From: an uncultured Oscillospiraceae bacterium
GTDB taxonomy: Bacteria; Bacillota; Clostridia; Oscillospirales; Ruminococcaceae
Assembly (NCBI GenBank): GCA_905197685.1
Contig: CAJJZS010000003.1
Coordinates: 201,031 to 265,030, forward strand
DNA: 64,000 nucleotides
Direction of reading: 5' to 3'
Of this stretch, positions 42,595-51,233 are shown piece by piece (position 1 is the stretch's first letter; each line of letters begins with the position of its first letter). Below the pieces are notes generated by a model, which saw nothing but the letters and a program-made list of their open reading frames with translations, did no database searches and was not told the DNA's origin. A program made the position numbers and the translations under genes.

Positions 42595-42945
42595 TCAACA
42601 ACAAATCAGCTCTGCAACGATGATTTCTTCTGCCTGCGCTCTTATCCCATTCATATGCCTGACCCAAGAAAGCTGTTCTTTTTCTTTATCTGGAGCTGGA
42701 TTTATCTCTAAAAGCTCTGCTGTCAACTGCTTCATTCTGTGATGTGCGGTTTCGTCAATCTCCCAAAGATGCGGAAATAACTTCTCCGTCAAAATCAAAT
42801 CATTCAATAGCACCTGATTGTTTTCCTCAAGAAATGCCCTACGCATCCTGCCATATTTTCCGAGTATCTGTGTTTCTGCATTTACTAATCTGATGTCAGG
42901 GATAAAGTAGTCCCCACATTGAATATGGGTTAAATTCTGCACCAT
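42595..42945 (-). CDS. tnpV: TnpV family transposon protein
   Basis: TnpV is a small conserved protein of Tn4451/Tn4453-like elements; its role is not established. The 116-aa protein shows GDYFIPDI, GKYGRMRRAFLEENNQVLLNDLILTEKLFPHLWEID, and HMNGIRAQAEEIIVAELI, which match the family from start to end. ATG at 42945 is preferred: GGAGG lies 8 nt upstream, and residues before it in the longer frame (from 43017) do not fit the family. It is the gene nearest to attR, so the element is bounded by recombinase and tnpV. Confidence 0.85.
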   Translation of the reverse strand: MVQNLTHIQCGDYFIPDIRLVNAETQILGKYGRMRRAFLEENNQVLLNDLILTEKLFPHLWEIDETAHHRMKQLTAELLEINPAPDKEKEQLSWVRHMNGIRAQAEEIIVAELICC

Positions 42946-43027
42946 AATAGTACCTCCAATCAATTTTATTTGCATTTTGATTGTACCTAAATGAAAAGAA
43001 AAAGTGAAGTTTGTCACATACGCAAAT

Positions 43028-43073
43028 GAGCGATACCTGGTCGTTCAAACCAAGTATCGCTCATTCTCTTTTT
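43028..43073 (+). terminator. terminator near the right end of the element
   Basis: GAGCGATACCTGGT pairs with ACCAAGTATCGCTC across one mismatch (43028-43041, 43049-43062), followed by CTTTTTCT. Confidence 0.75.
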
Positions 43074-43120
43074 CTAACCTCAACTGCCAGATGCCGTAGC
43101 CATAGAAAATTTGTTGCTTC

Positions 43121-43157
43121 CTGTTTTATGGGCACCCAGCATTACGGGAAGGTTTTT
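43121..43157. other. right attachment junction (attR) of the 12.6-kb element
   Basis: CTGTTTTATGGGC (43121-43133) is the inverse of the element-side arm in attL. ACGGGAAGGTTTTT (43144-43157) is the right arm of the split terminator. GGCA (43131-43134) also occurs in attL (30531-30534), and GC (43132-43133) at 30537-30538; one of these should be the crossover. Confidence 0.7.
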
Positions 43158-43182
43158 TTATGTAATTCTTAGGTTCGATTCT

Positions 43183-43188
43183 TATAAT
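43183..43188 (+). promoter_or_regulatory. -10 box for the VTC-DUF4956-CotH operon
   Basis: TATAAT 28 nt before the first start codon; no good -35 was found, as expected if the upstream regulator activates it. Confidence 0.5.
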
Positions 43189-43215
43189 GAAAGTGTAGAA
43201 AGGAGATGGTATTGA

Positions 43216-43887
43216 TTGCAATTTCGACATGAAGTAAAACATGAAATCAGCAATCACGATCTGTTAGTTTTGCGACAAAGGCTGAAAATGGTTATGAAAC
43301 CGGATTGCCATGCTGTGAATGGGAAATATGAAATACGCAGTTTGTATTTTGATACGCCGAATGACAAAGCTCTGCGTGAAAAACTGGATGGGGTTATTAC
43401 TCGAGAAAAATATCGTATTCGTTTGTATAATAACAATCCGTCTACCATTCATTTAGAACTGAAGTTTAAGCATATTGGACTCGGTTACAAAAATACGGCG
43501 TTCTTAACTCCGGAGCAAGCTCAAGCGATAGTTGACGGTGATGTAGAGTGGATGTCTTATAGTACAAATAAAGTGATTCTTGATTTTTACACACACATTT
43601 GCAACGAGAGGATGAAAGCAAAGGTAATTGTGGATTATGTTCGGGAGCCGTTTGTGTTTGCGCCGGGAAATGTTCGGGTTACGTTGGATTATGGAATTCG
43701 CACCGGGATGAGCTGCACAGATTTTTTGAATCCCGGTTGTGTGACTGTCCCGATTCAGAATTCTCCCTGTATTCTCGAAGTAAAGTGGGACAATTTCCTG
43801 CCCGATATCATTCGTGATGCAGTTCAGCTTGGTTACAGGTATAATGCTGCTTTTTCCAAATATGCCGCTAGCCGAATGTATGACTAA
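43216..43887 (+). CDS. VTC domain protein (polyphosphate polymerase-like)
   Basis: A 223-aa VTC domain protein, the same superfamily as the yeast Vtc4 polyphosphate polymerase catalytic part and other triphosphate tunnel enzymes. It has FRHEVKHEISNHDLLVLRQRL, then RSLYFDTPNDKALREKL, YRIRLYNNN, and HLELKFKH with Lys/Glu/Arg residues lining the tunnel; ends with EVKWDNFLPDII. TTG at 43216 is the start since AGGAG lies 10 nt upstream and the family begins exactly there. It leads the operon with DUF4956 and CotH genes. Polymerase activity is a family inference. Confidence 0.82.
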   Translation: MQFRHEVKHEISNHDLLVLRQRLKMVMKPDCHAVNGKYEIRSLYFDTPNDKALREKLDGVITREKYRIRLYNNNPSTIHLELKFKHIGLGYKNTAFLTPEQAQAIVDGDVEWMSYSTNKVILDFYTHICNERMKAKVIVDYVREPFVFAPGNVRVTLDYGIRTGMSCTDFLNPGCVTVPIQNSPCILEVKWDNFLPDIIRDAVQLGYRYNAAFSKYAASRMYD

Positions 43888-43920
43888 AAAACAGAAGATA
43901 AGAAAAGGAGAACTTAAATA

Positions 43921-44592
43921 ATGACTTTTAACGATATTTTTAAATCCAGTTTTCTGGAAAATGTGTCATCTATCAGTGTGATAGATATGCTGCTGACCAT
44001 AGTGCTTTCCTTTGGGATTGGTTTGTTTATCTTTCTTATTTACAAAAAGACCTACCGCGGAGTAATGTATTCTGCCGGATTTGGTACCACCCTGATTGCC
44101 CTGACAATGATTACATCTATTGTCATTTTGGCAGTTACATCCAACGTGGTTCTTTCCCTCGGTATGGTCGGCGCGCTGTCCATCGTGCGTTTTCGTACCG
44201 CAATCAAGGACCCACTGGATATTGCTTTTTTGTTTTGGTCGATCGGCGCAGGCATTGTTCTTGCAGCAGGCATGATACCGCTGGCAGTTATTGGCAGCGT
44301 TTGCATCGGTTTGATTCTGCTGGTATTTGTCAATCAGAAGCCTCATACCCATCCGTATATGGTGGTTCTCAACTGTACTGACCACGATGCAGAGATAAAA
44401 GCCAGAGAATTTCTGACTAAGAATGTAACCCGTACTTCGGTCAAAAGCAAGTCTGCCGTAAAGGGTGCGATTGAAATGAACATTGAAGTTCGTCTGAAAG
44501 AAGATGATACTGACTTTATCAATATTCTGTCTGAAATGCCCGGAGTAAACAGTGCGGTAATCGTTTCCTATAATGGCAATTACATGGGGTAA
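43921..44592 (+). CDS. DUF4956 membrane protein
   Basis: A 223-aa protein with about four hydrophobic helices in its first 150 residues (MLLTIVLSFGIGLFIFLIY, then LIALTMITSIVILAVTSNVVLSLGMVGALSIVRFRTAIKDPLDIAFLFWSIGAGIV). The stretch SLGMVGALSIVRFRTAIKDPLD is the DUF4956 hallmark. The last ~75 residues form a soluble domain (ferredoxin-like strands). It sits between the VTC and CotH genes, the usual order. No activity is known for this family; a membrane scaffold for phosphate transfer is conceivable. Confidence 0.85.
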   Translation: MTFNDIFKSSFLENVSSISVIDMLLTIVLSFGIGLFIFLIYKKTYRGVMYSAGFGTTLIALTMITSIVILAVTSNVVLSLGMVGALSIVRFRTAIKDPLDIAFLFWSIGAGIVLAAGMIPLAVIGSVCIGLILLVFVNQKPHTHPYMVVLNCTDHDAEIKAREFLTKNVTRTSVKSKSAVKGAIEMNIEVRLKEDDTDFINILSEMPGVNSAVIVSYNGNYMG

Positions 44593-44597
44593 GGAGT

Positions 44598-46544
44598 ATG
44601 TCTGCAAGTAAGAAACTGGATAAAATCGCGTGGACAGTTACAGCGTTTACCTTAGGAATTACCATTTTATTTATGAATGGCGGAGCGATTGGACTCAAGG
44701 AAATGACGCGTATGATGGGTTACGAAACTCGTTTATTTAATAATACCCGAGTTCATACAATAGATATAGTTATGAATGACTGGGATGAAGTGATTAAAAA
44801 TGCCATGAGCGAAGAATATTATGACGCTTCCGTTGTGATTGACGGAGAGGCGTATAAGAATGTGGGGATTCGCGCCAAAGGTAACACCTCCCTGTCTACG
44901 GTCTCTTCTTTGGACAGCGAGCGGTACAGTTTCAAAATTGAATTTGACCACTATGACAGTTCGATTACCTATCATGGCTTGGATAAACTGAGCCTAAATA
45001 ATTTGATTCAAGATTCTACGATGATGAAGGATTATCTGACCTATACTTTAATGAACGAGTTTGGTGTGAGTTCACCGCTGTGCAGCTATGTTTATATCAC
45101 TGTCAACGGTCAAGATTGGGGACTGTATCTGGCAGTTGAGGGAGTAGAGGACAGTTTTCTGGAGCGAAACTATGGTTCCGATTACGGAGAACTGTACAAG
45201 CCGGACAGCATGAGCTTTGGTGGCGGTCGCGGAAACGGAAAAGATTTTAATATGGACCGATTTGAAAAGGAGGGAGAATCCTCAGAAGGTTTGACTCAGT
45301 CTGATTCTAAAGAAAACGTACCGCAGATACCGGATATGGGGAATTTTGACCCGTCAGAAATGTTTGGGGGAAATGTGCCGGAGAGCTTTGATTCTTCTGA
45401 TATACCGGAGAATTTTGTCTCATCCAAGATAGGAGAAGATGACAGGGAGGAAAAATTCAATTTTGACGGTTTTGGAATGGGTTCTTCAGATGTCAAGCTG
45501 CAATATATTGATGATGAGTTAGACAGTTATTCTAACATTTGGAATAATGCAAAAACCGATATAGCGGAATCGGATCAATCTCGCTTGATTGAATCATTAA
45601 AGAAACTATCAAATTATGAAGAAATTGAATCGGTTGTGGATGTGGAAGAAGTCATTCGGTATTTTGTGGTTCACAATTATGTATGTAATGGTGACAGTTA
45701 CACCGGAGCGATGATTCACAACTATTATTTGTACGAGGAAAACGGTCAGATGTCGATGATTCCGTGGGATTATAATCTGGCATTTGGAACATTCCGGGGT
45801 GGAAGCGCGCAGAGTACAGTCAATACACCAATTGATTCTCCTGTGTCCTCAGGCTCCGGAGAGGACCGTCCGATGTGGAATTGGATTCTGTCCGATGAAA
45901 ATTACACAGAGCTGTATCATCAGTATTTTTCTGAGTTTTTGGATATGGTGGATATTCAAAGTATCATTGACAACGCATACCAGCTGATTGCATCATATGT
46001 GGAAAAAGACCCTACTGCTTTTTATACCAAAGAAGAGTTTGAGCAAGGAGTGCAGACGCTCAAGGCGTTTTGCAGTCTGCGCAGTAAAAGTATCTCAATG
46101 CAGCTGGAAAGCGGAGAAACAACCGAAGAGATGGAATATGCAGATGCTTCGGAAATCAATCTGACTGATATAGGTTCAATGAATGGCGGGATGGGAAAAG
46201 AAGGAAATGAAAAACCTCAGATGCCGGAAATTCCGGGGAAAATGCCAGTCCAACAGGAGAAAGCAGAAGAAGGTTCAACGGATGAATCTTTTACCGTATC
46301 ATCGGAAGTTACGATTGGAGCGTCCGGACAGAGCGAGAAAGGGGAGAATCTGCCATCATTAGATGGAAGAAACCGGAAAGAAGCTCCTTCGAGAGATCAG
46401 GGACAGATGACCGGAGGCAATTTCAATCCCAATATGAACGATGTGAGCAATTCCGCTTCAAGTAAAACCGCTTGGATATGGATTGCTGTATCTGCCTTAA
46501 TTCTCGGTGCAGGTCTGCTCACTACGAAGTTATATAAAAGTTAA
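44598..46544 (+). CDS. CotH kinase family protein, membrane anchored
   Basis: A 648-aa protein. The N-terminal membrane segment (residues 10-30) is followed by an external CotH kinase-like domain: VRAKGNTSLS-like GIRAKGNTSLSTVSSLDSERYSFKIEFDHY, LNNLIQDSTMMKDYLTYTLMNEFGV, and the metal site PWDYNLAFGTF near residue 393. A Glu/Gly/Met-rich insert (DFDPSEMFGGN and EKPQMPEIPGK) and a C-terminal hydrophobic segment (WIAVSALILGAGLL) follow. CotH proteins of spore coats are protein kinases; in this cluster it may phosphorylate a surface partner. GGAGT precedes the ATG by 4 nt from the DUF4956 stop. Confidence 0.83.
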   Translation: MSASKKLDKIAWTVTAFTLGITILFMNGGAIGLKEMTRMMGYETRLFNNTRVHTIDIVMNDWDEVIKNAMSEEYYDASVVIDGEAYKNVGIRAKGNTSLSTVSSLDSERYSFKIEFDHYDSSITYHGLDKLSLNNLIQDSTMMKDYLTYTLMNEFGVSSPLCSYVYITVNGQDWGLYLAVEGVEDSFLERNYGSDYGELYKPDSMSFGGGRGNGKDFNMDRFEKEGESSEGLTQSDSKENVPQIPDMGNFDPSEMFGGNVPESFDSSDIPENFVSSKIGEDDREEKFNFDGFGMGSSDVKLQYIDDELDSYSNIWNNAKTDIAESDQSRLIESLKKLSNYEEIESVVDVEEVIRYFVVHNYVCNGDSYTGAMIHNYYLYEENGQMSMIPWDYNLAFGTFRGGSAQSTVNTPIDSPVSSGSGEDRPMWNWILSDENYTELYHQYFSEFLDMVDIQSIIDNAYQLIASYVEKDPTAFYTKEEFEQGVQTLKAFCSLRSKSISMQLESGETTEEMEYADASEINLTDIGSMNGGMGKEGNEKPQMPEIPGKMPVQQEKAEEGSTDESFTVSSEVTIGASGQSEKGENLPSLDGRNRKEAPSRDQGQMTGGNFNPNMNDVSNSASSKTAWIWIAVSALILGAGLLTTKLYKS

Positions 46545-46552
46545 CAGAAACT

Positions 46553-46602
46553 AAAAACGCTGTAATTTTTATCTCAGAATGGATAGAAATTGCAGTGTTT
46601 TT
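46553..46602 (+). terminator. terminator of the VTC-DUF4956-CotH operon
   Basis: A ~20-bp stem with several wobble pairs, loop near TCAGAATG, T run at the end. The rest of 46603-46976 is AT-rich with no gene seen. Confidence 0.75.
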
Positions 46603-46976
46603 TTGTTTTCGGAGTATTGATGCAGCACTGCCAATTTTAAGAAAGATAATACACAAATAACGGAAGCGGACTTTTGGGTTTCTTGATTTTTAGTATTTTC
46701 TATAGAGGGGATTGATTTTAAATATAGTTTGGTATATAATATAAAGTGCTGGATTTGATATTCAAATTGATTTATTTTGTGGATAAGATAAGGAAGATAA
46801 TTCTATAAAGACAATCTATAATTCTGAATTTTCTGTTTTGCAGCAGATTGTTTTTCTTCCGTTTATTGTTGATACAGGAAATCTAACAGTAGATTTTTAA
46901 TCTTTTTTGATTGTTTTTGTTGTTTGGTATGTTTGACAAACTTACAAATAATCGAAAATTTGCTCAAAGAAATCTC

Positions 46977-47005
46977 TTGTAAAGGAAAAAAGAATCTGAT
47001 ATAAT
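46977..47005 (+). promoter_or_regulatory. sigma-A promoter of the MATE gene
   Basis: TTGTAA (46977-46982), 17-nt spacer, TATAAT (47000-47005). Confidence 0.7.
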
Positions 47006-47119
47006 CAAAATTGTTCATTTATTATGCGAAAAAAATTATCAAAAAATAAAGGGAACACTGTATCTTATCGGGGAAAACTCCGATGAAATAAAAATAAGAG
47101 AGGGAAGGAAGAAAAGGTG

Positions 47120-48472
47120 ATGAAAAAAAGCCATTTGGACAAAGCGTTTTACAAAACGGTACTGACCATTGCCGTGCCGATTGTCATTCAGAACTTAATC
47201 AGCATCGGCTTGAATATGGCAGACACAATCATGATTGGAAAATTGGGTGTGGATGAGCTGGCGGCAGTAGGAACGGCGAACCGGTTATACTTTGTGTTTT
47301 CCAGTTTATGTTTCGGTATTTACAGCGGAGCGGCAGTTTATGTTTCCCAGTACTGGGGTGTGCGCGATATTAAAAACATTCGCCGAACCTTAGGTATTGA
47401 CATGATTTTGGGAGGCGGAATGTCGCTGCTGTTTACGGCGATTGCGATGTTTTTGGCTCCGCAGGTGTTGGGATTATTCAGCTCAGATCCGAATGTTATC
47501 GAATTGGGAACACAGTATCTGCACATCGTTGCAATTTCCTATTTCTTTACAGCGATGTCCTTTGCCATTAACTTTAATTGCAGGGCAATTCATATGCTGA
47601 AGGTTCCGACTGTAATCAACACGTTAGCGTTATTTATCAACCTGGGGTTAAACTATCTGTTGATTTTCGGAAAGATGGGACTGCCAAAGATGGGAGTAAA
47701 AGGTGCGGCATTAGCTACCTTGATTGCCCGTTTGGTAGAGTTTGTGCTGATGTATGTCTGCGTATATCTCCATTCGGAACATCCGTTGGCTGCAAAACCG
47801 AAAGAGTTGTTCAGTTTTGACCGCAAGCTGTTTACCAAAGTATTAAAGACTTCGCTCCCGGTTATTGTATCGGAGGGTGGTTGGAGCTTGGGAAATGCAG
47901 TTTACTACATCGCTTACGGAATGTTGGGTGCATCTGCTTTGGCAGTAGTTCAGGTGGCGTCTACCATCAATGACCTGTTCCAGTGTCTGTTTTTTGGAAT
48001 CGGCAATGCAAGTGCGGTTATGATTGGAAACGAGTTGGGACGGCGCAACGAGGACAAAGCGTATGATTATGCGGTTGTCTTTTTAAAGATGACCTTTGTT
48101 GTGAATGTGATTGTTTCGCTCGGCTTATTCTTCTCCCGCAACGGAGTAATTGCGCTGTACGATTTTGATATGGAAACCAACGTTATGTTGGCAAACACCA
48201 TCATTGTTTATGCAATTTATATGTTGCCTAAAATGTTTACCTATGTTTTGTTCTGCGGAATTTTGCGTTCCGGCGGTGACACCAAAATCTGTATGATTTT
48301 GGATTTGCTGGGCGTTTGGGTTATCGGTGTTCCGCTCGCTTTCTTCGGCGTACTGGTTCTGGAGCTGCCGCTGCATTTGGTTGTTGCTATGGTGTTCTTT
48401 GAAGAGTGGGTAAAACTTATCTTCTCGTGGATGCGTTTTAGAAGCAAGAAATGGGCGCACACTTTAATTTAA
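47120..48472 (+). CDS. MATE family multidrug/metabolite efflux transporter
   Basis: A 450-aa polytopic protein with about 12 hydrophobic segments. It begins TVLTIAVPIVIQNLISIGLNMADTIMIGKLGVDELAAVG, the N-terminal MATE signature, and repeats the pattern in the second half (LKTSLPVIVSEGGWSLGNAVYYIAYGMLGASALAVVQV). It probably uses Na+ or H+ to export cationic compounds. ATG at 47120 is preferred; an in-frame GTG lies 3 nt before. It is single, with its own promoter and terminator, and is followed by a UvrA-like gene. Substrate unknown. Confidence 0.92.
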   Translation: MKKSHLDKAFYKTVLTIAVPIVIQNLISIGLNMADTIMIGKLGVDELAAVGTANRLYFVFSSLCFGIYSGAAVYVSQYWGVRDIKNIRRTLGIDMILGGGMSLLFTAIAMFLAPQVLGLFSSDPNVIELGTQYLHIVAISYFFTAMSFAINFNCRAIHMLKVPTVINTLALFINLGLNYLLIFGKMGLPKMGVKGAALATLIARLVEFVLMYVCVYLHSEHPLAAKPKELFSFDRKLFTKVLKTSLPVIVSEGGWSLGNAVYYIAYGMLGASALAVVQVASTINDLFQCLFFGIGNASAVMIGNELGRRNEDKAYDYAVVFLKMTFVVNVIVSLGLFFSRNGVIALYDFDMETNVMLANTIIVYAIYMLPKMFTYVLFCGILRSGGDTKICMILDLLGVWVIGVPLAFFGVLVLELPLHLVVAMVFFEEWVKLIFSWMRFRSKKWAHTLI

Positions 48473-48490
48473 TTAAGGAAAATAAAAGTA

Positions 48491-48531
48491 AAAAAGGCGG
48501 CTGTCGAAAGTTTTTCGGCAGGCGCCTTTTT
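48491..48531 (+). terminator. terminator after the MATE gene
   Basis: AAAAAGGCGGCTGTCGAAA pairs with the downstream TTTCGGCAG...GCGCCTTTTT arm, then a T run. Confidence 0.75.
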
Positions 48532-48561
48532 GGTAAATCGTTTTTTAGTTTGATTTTTTAT

Positions 48562-48590
48562 TTGAATCTTGAGAAACAACATGATATACT
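48562..48590 (+). promoter_or_regulatory. promoter of the UvrA-like gene
   Basis: TTGAAT (48562-48567), 17-nt spacer, TATACT (48585-48590). Confidence 0.6.
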
Positions 48591-48617
48591 AAAGAAAAAT
48601 ATTCAGGAGAAAGAAAA

Positions 48618-50894
48618 ATGAGTAAGGAATTTATCAATATATACAATGCTTATGAAAATAACTTGAAAAATCTTTCTTTGTCGATTCCCAAGCACAAGAT
48701 TATTGTGTTTACCGGGGTATCCGGTTCGGGAAAATCTTCACTGGCTTTGGACACGATTGCAGCGCAGTCCAGGAGAGAATTAAATGATACCTTTCCGACC
48801 TATGTTCAAAATTATCTGCCGAGATACGGACGACCGCATCTGGGCAGAATTGAAAATCTGCCGACAGCAATTGTAATAGATCAGAAAAAGCCGTCGCCCA
48901 ATCAACGCTCCACAGTGGGAACCTATACCGATACCTATGCGCTGCTGCGTTTATTGTTTTCCCGTGCGGGAAAGCCGTTTGTCGGATATTCCGACACCTT
49001 TTCGTTTAATCATCCGCAAGGGTGCTGTCCGCGGTGCAGCGGTTTGGGAGAGATTACCGAACTGGATATTCACAAACTGGTGGATTTTGAAAAGTGTTTA
49101 AATGACCCCGGCGTTATTCATTATGTTGCCTTTGAACCGGGACAATGGAGATGGATTCGATATGCAAACAGCGGATTATTTGATTTAAATAAAAAAATTC
49201 GGGATTACAGTCCGGAAGAATTGGAGTTGTTTTTATATTCCCCGCAGATAAAGCTCAAAAATCCGCCGGAAGGATGGCCCAAAACAGCCAAATATGAGGG
49301 TCTGGTACACCGAATGTACCGCAGTGTATTGAATTCGGAAGAAGGAAAGCTGCATCGGGAATTATTGGAACCGATGACAAAGCGCGGCGTCTGCCCGGAC
49401 TGCAATGGTGCGCGGCTAAACCCAAAGGTACTGTCTTGTATCTTAAACGGAAAAAATATTGCGCAGGTAACGGCGATGCCTTTGAGAGAGGTGATTGCGT
49501 GGATTGAACAAATCAACGAGCCGTTGGCTCAGGATATTCAAAAAACGCTGGCAGCCCGTTTGAATGCTCTGGTGGAAATCGGGTTGGAGTATCTGACTTT
49601 AGACCGCAGTTTGGGGAGCTTGTCCGGGGGAGAAGCGCAGCGATGTAAAATCGCAAAATTTTTAAATTCTTCACTGTGCGACCTGATGTATGTATTGGAC
49701 GAACCGAGTGTAGGACTGCACAGCCGCGATATTGAGCGAATGAAAAAAGCAATCCGAAAGCTAAGGGACAGCGGAAACACTGTTCTGCTGGTAGAGCATC
49801 ATCGGGACATGATAGAGCTGGCAGATTATGTGGTGGATATGGGACCGCAGGCGGGAAACGCGGGTGGTGAAATTTTATTTACCGGCAGCTATGAGCAGCT
49901 TTTGCAGAGTGACACACCGACCGGAAAAGCGCTGCGTTGTTACACCGAACCAAAACAAAATTTGCGTCTTCCCAAAGAATGGTTTTGTTTGGAACACGCA
50001 ACAAGACATAACTTAAAAGATGTTTCGGTGCGTTTGCCGTTGGGCACGCTTACTGCAATAGTGGGGGTAGCGGGTTCGGGAAAAAGCTCGCTGATGGAAT
50101 GTTTTGCAGAGCAGGCAGGGGAGAAGGCGGTATATATCAGCCAGAAAAACATCGGCGCCAGTCTGCGCTCCACGCCGGCGACCTACTTGGGGATTGCAGA
50201 CGAGATTCGCCGCATTTTTGCAAAACAATGCGGAAAAAAAGCGAGTCTGTTTTCCTTTAACGGAGAGGGAAAGTGCCCTGCCTGCGGCGGAAAAGGGGTA
50301 ATCGTTTCGGATATGTCCTTTATGGATTCGATTGAAACCGTATGCGAGCTTTGCAGAGGTTTGCGATATTCCGAGGAAGCTTTAAGCTATCAGGCAGGGG
50401 GACTGAACATCGCGCAGGTGATGGATTTAACGGTGGAAAAGGCAATCCGACATTTTGAAAACACAGAAATTGCGCGTTCTCTGATTCCTCTAAAAAGGGT
50501 GGGGTTGGATTATCTCCACCTAAATCAGGCATTATCCACCTTGTCCGGTGGGGAGCTGCAACGGCTGAAGTTGGCGTCATATCTTGACAGAAGTGGTTGT
50601 ATTTTCATTTTGGATGAACCGACGGACGGACTGCATTTGAGCGATATTCAGAGGTTGATACTGCTGCTGAACGAAATGGTGGAGGCGGGAAACTCTGTTT
50701 TTGTGATTGAACACAGTCTGGAGGTTCTTAAATCCTGCGATTATGTGATAGAGGTGGGTCCGGGAGGAGGAAACGAGGGCGGAACACTCTTGTTTGCGGG
50801 AACGCCGCAAGAGATGCAAAATTGTCCGCAGTCGATAACGGCACCCTATTTAAAACAGGAAACAGAGCGAGGAAAAGAGGGCAGTCCGGATTAG
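48618..50894 (+). CDS. UvrA-like ABC ATPase (short form)
   Basis: A 758-aa relative of the UvrA damage sensor, which is about 940 aa in UvrABC. It keeps both ABC ATPase halves: first Walker A FTGVSGSGKSSLALDT, signature SLSGGEAQRCKIAKFL, Walker B MYVLDEPSVGLH; second Walker A VGVAGSGKSSLMECF, signature TLSGGELQRLKLASYL, Walker B IFILDEPTDGLH. Zinc Cys pairs lie in CPRCSGLGE, CPDCNGARL and CPACGGKGV...CELC. The UvrB-binding insert is reduced, the layout of UvrA2/drug-resistance forms. It may protect from DNA-binding compounds rather than act in repair. Next to a MATE exporter. Confidence 0.9.
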   Translation: MSKEFINIYNAYENNLKNLSLSIPKHKIIVFTGVSGSGKSSLALDTIAAQSRRELNDTFPTYVQNYLPRYGRPHLGRIENLPTAIVIDQKKPSPNQRSTVGTYTDTYALLRLLFSRAGKPFVGYSDTFSFNHPQGCCPRCSGLGEITELDIHKLVDFEKCLNDPGVIHYVAFEPGQWRWIRYANSGLFDLNKKIRDYSPEELELFLYSPQIKLKNPPEGWPKTAKYEGLVHRMYRSVLNSEEGKLHRELLEPMTKRGVCPDCNGARLNPKVLSCILNGKNIAQVTAMPLREVIAWIEQINEPLAQDIQKTLAARLNALVEIGLEYLTLDRSLGSLSGGEAQRCKIAKFLNSSLCDLMYVLDEPSVGLHSRDIERMKKAIRKLRDSGNTVLLVEHHRDMIELADYVVDMGPQAGNAGGEILFTGSYEQLLQSDTPTGKALRCYTEPKQNLRLPKEWFCLEHATRHNLKDVSVRLPLGTLTAIVGVAGSGKSSLMECFAEQAGEKAVYISQKNIGASLRSTPATYLGIADEIRRIFAKQCGKKASLFSFNGEGKCPACGGKGVIVSDMSFMDSIETVCELCRGLRYSEEALSYQAGGLNIAQVMDLTVEKAIRHFENTEIARSLIPLKRVGLDYLHLNQALSTLSGGELQRLKLASYLDRSGCIFILDEPTDGLHLSDIQRLILLLNEMVEAGNSVFVIEHSLEVLKSCDYVIEVGPGGGNEGGTLLFAGTPQEMQNCPQSITAPYLKQETERGKEGSPD

Positions 50895-50906
50895 ACTGCC
50901 CTCTTT
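50874..50906 (+). terminator. terminator after the UvrA-like gene
   Basis: Perfect 13-bp stem AAAGAGGGCAGTC/GACTGCCCTCTTT, overlapping the stop codon. Confidence 0.85.
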
Positions 50907-50961
50907 GTAAGAGAAAAGGTCGAAGGAAATTTGTATGCGTTAGAAACTTCACGGTTTCACC

Positions 50962-50990
50962 TTGAAATTTTCGGGATATTGTTATATGAT
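50962..50990 (+). promoter_or_regulatory. cas operon promoter
   Basis: TTGAAA (50962-50967), 17-nt spacer, TATGAT (50985-50990). The predicted start near 50997 gives a ~235-nt leader to the cas9 ATG that runs through the whole antisense tracrRNA gene. Confidence 0.65.
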
Positions 50991-51070
50991 AGCATTATAG
51001 ATAAAATAACATGGATACGGAAGAAAAGATTGTGAGCATCGGAATGGGGGGTAAAGCAGTTCTGCGGATA

Positions 51071-51175
51071 AAAAGAAAAAGCCTGCAAAAGCAGACTTTC
51101 TTTTCACACACTGTGAAGCTGAATAAATCAGCGATTTTGGCAGAGCCGTATTTGAACCTGTCATGTTATTTTAGT
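51071..51175 (-). ncRNA. tracrRNA of the type II-A system
   Basis: Minus-strand RNA that pairs with the CRISPR repeat and binds Cas9. From its 5' end: CTAAAATAACATGAC (51174-51160) pairs with the central repeat, then a bulge AGG, then TTCAAAT (51156-51150) pairs with the repeat start GTTTGAG; this bulged duplex is the Cas9/RNase III form. Hairpins follow: nexus GGCTCTGCC (51147-51139), GCTGA-N5-TCAGC (51132-51118), TTCACA-N3-TGTGAA (51117-51103), and a terminator GTCTGC-TTTT-GCAGGC (51096-51081) ended by TTTTTCTTTT. Promoter is perfect. Structure read directly; function follows from type II-A knowledge. Confidence 0.93.
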
Positions 51176-51181
51176 GCTTTT

Positions 51182-51210
51182 ATTATATCCGATGCCGCAA
51201 AAAATGTCAA
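51182..51210 (-). promoter_or_regulatory. perfect consensus promoter of tracrRNA
   Basis: Minus strand: TTGACA (51205-51210), 17-nt spacer, TATAAT (51182-51187). The antirepeat begins about 8 nt after the -10. The -35 lies only 24 nt before the cas9 ATG. Confidence 0.9.
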
Positions 51211-51233
51211 GAGGAAACATTAAGGAGGAAAAA

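Noticed and set aside
51011..51223. 70-codon plus-strand frame upstream of cas9
   Set aside because: It is the complement of the tracrRNA gene and has no ribosome site.
51174..51233. Extension of Cas9 to an upstream GTG
   Set aside because: The codons would lie in the tracrRNA antirepeat and promoter; AGGAGG and the conserved N terminus place the start at 51234.
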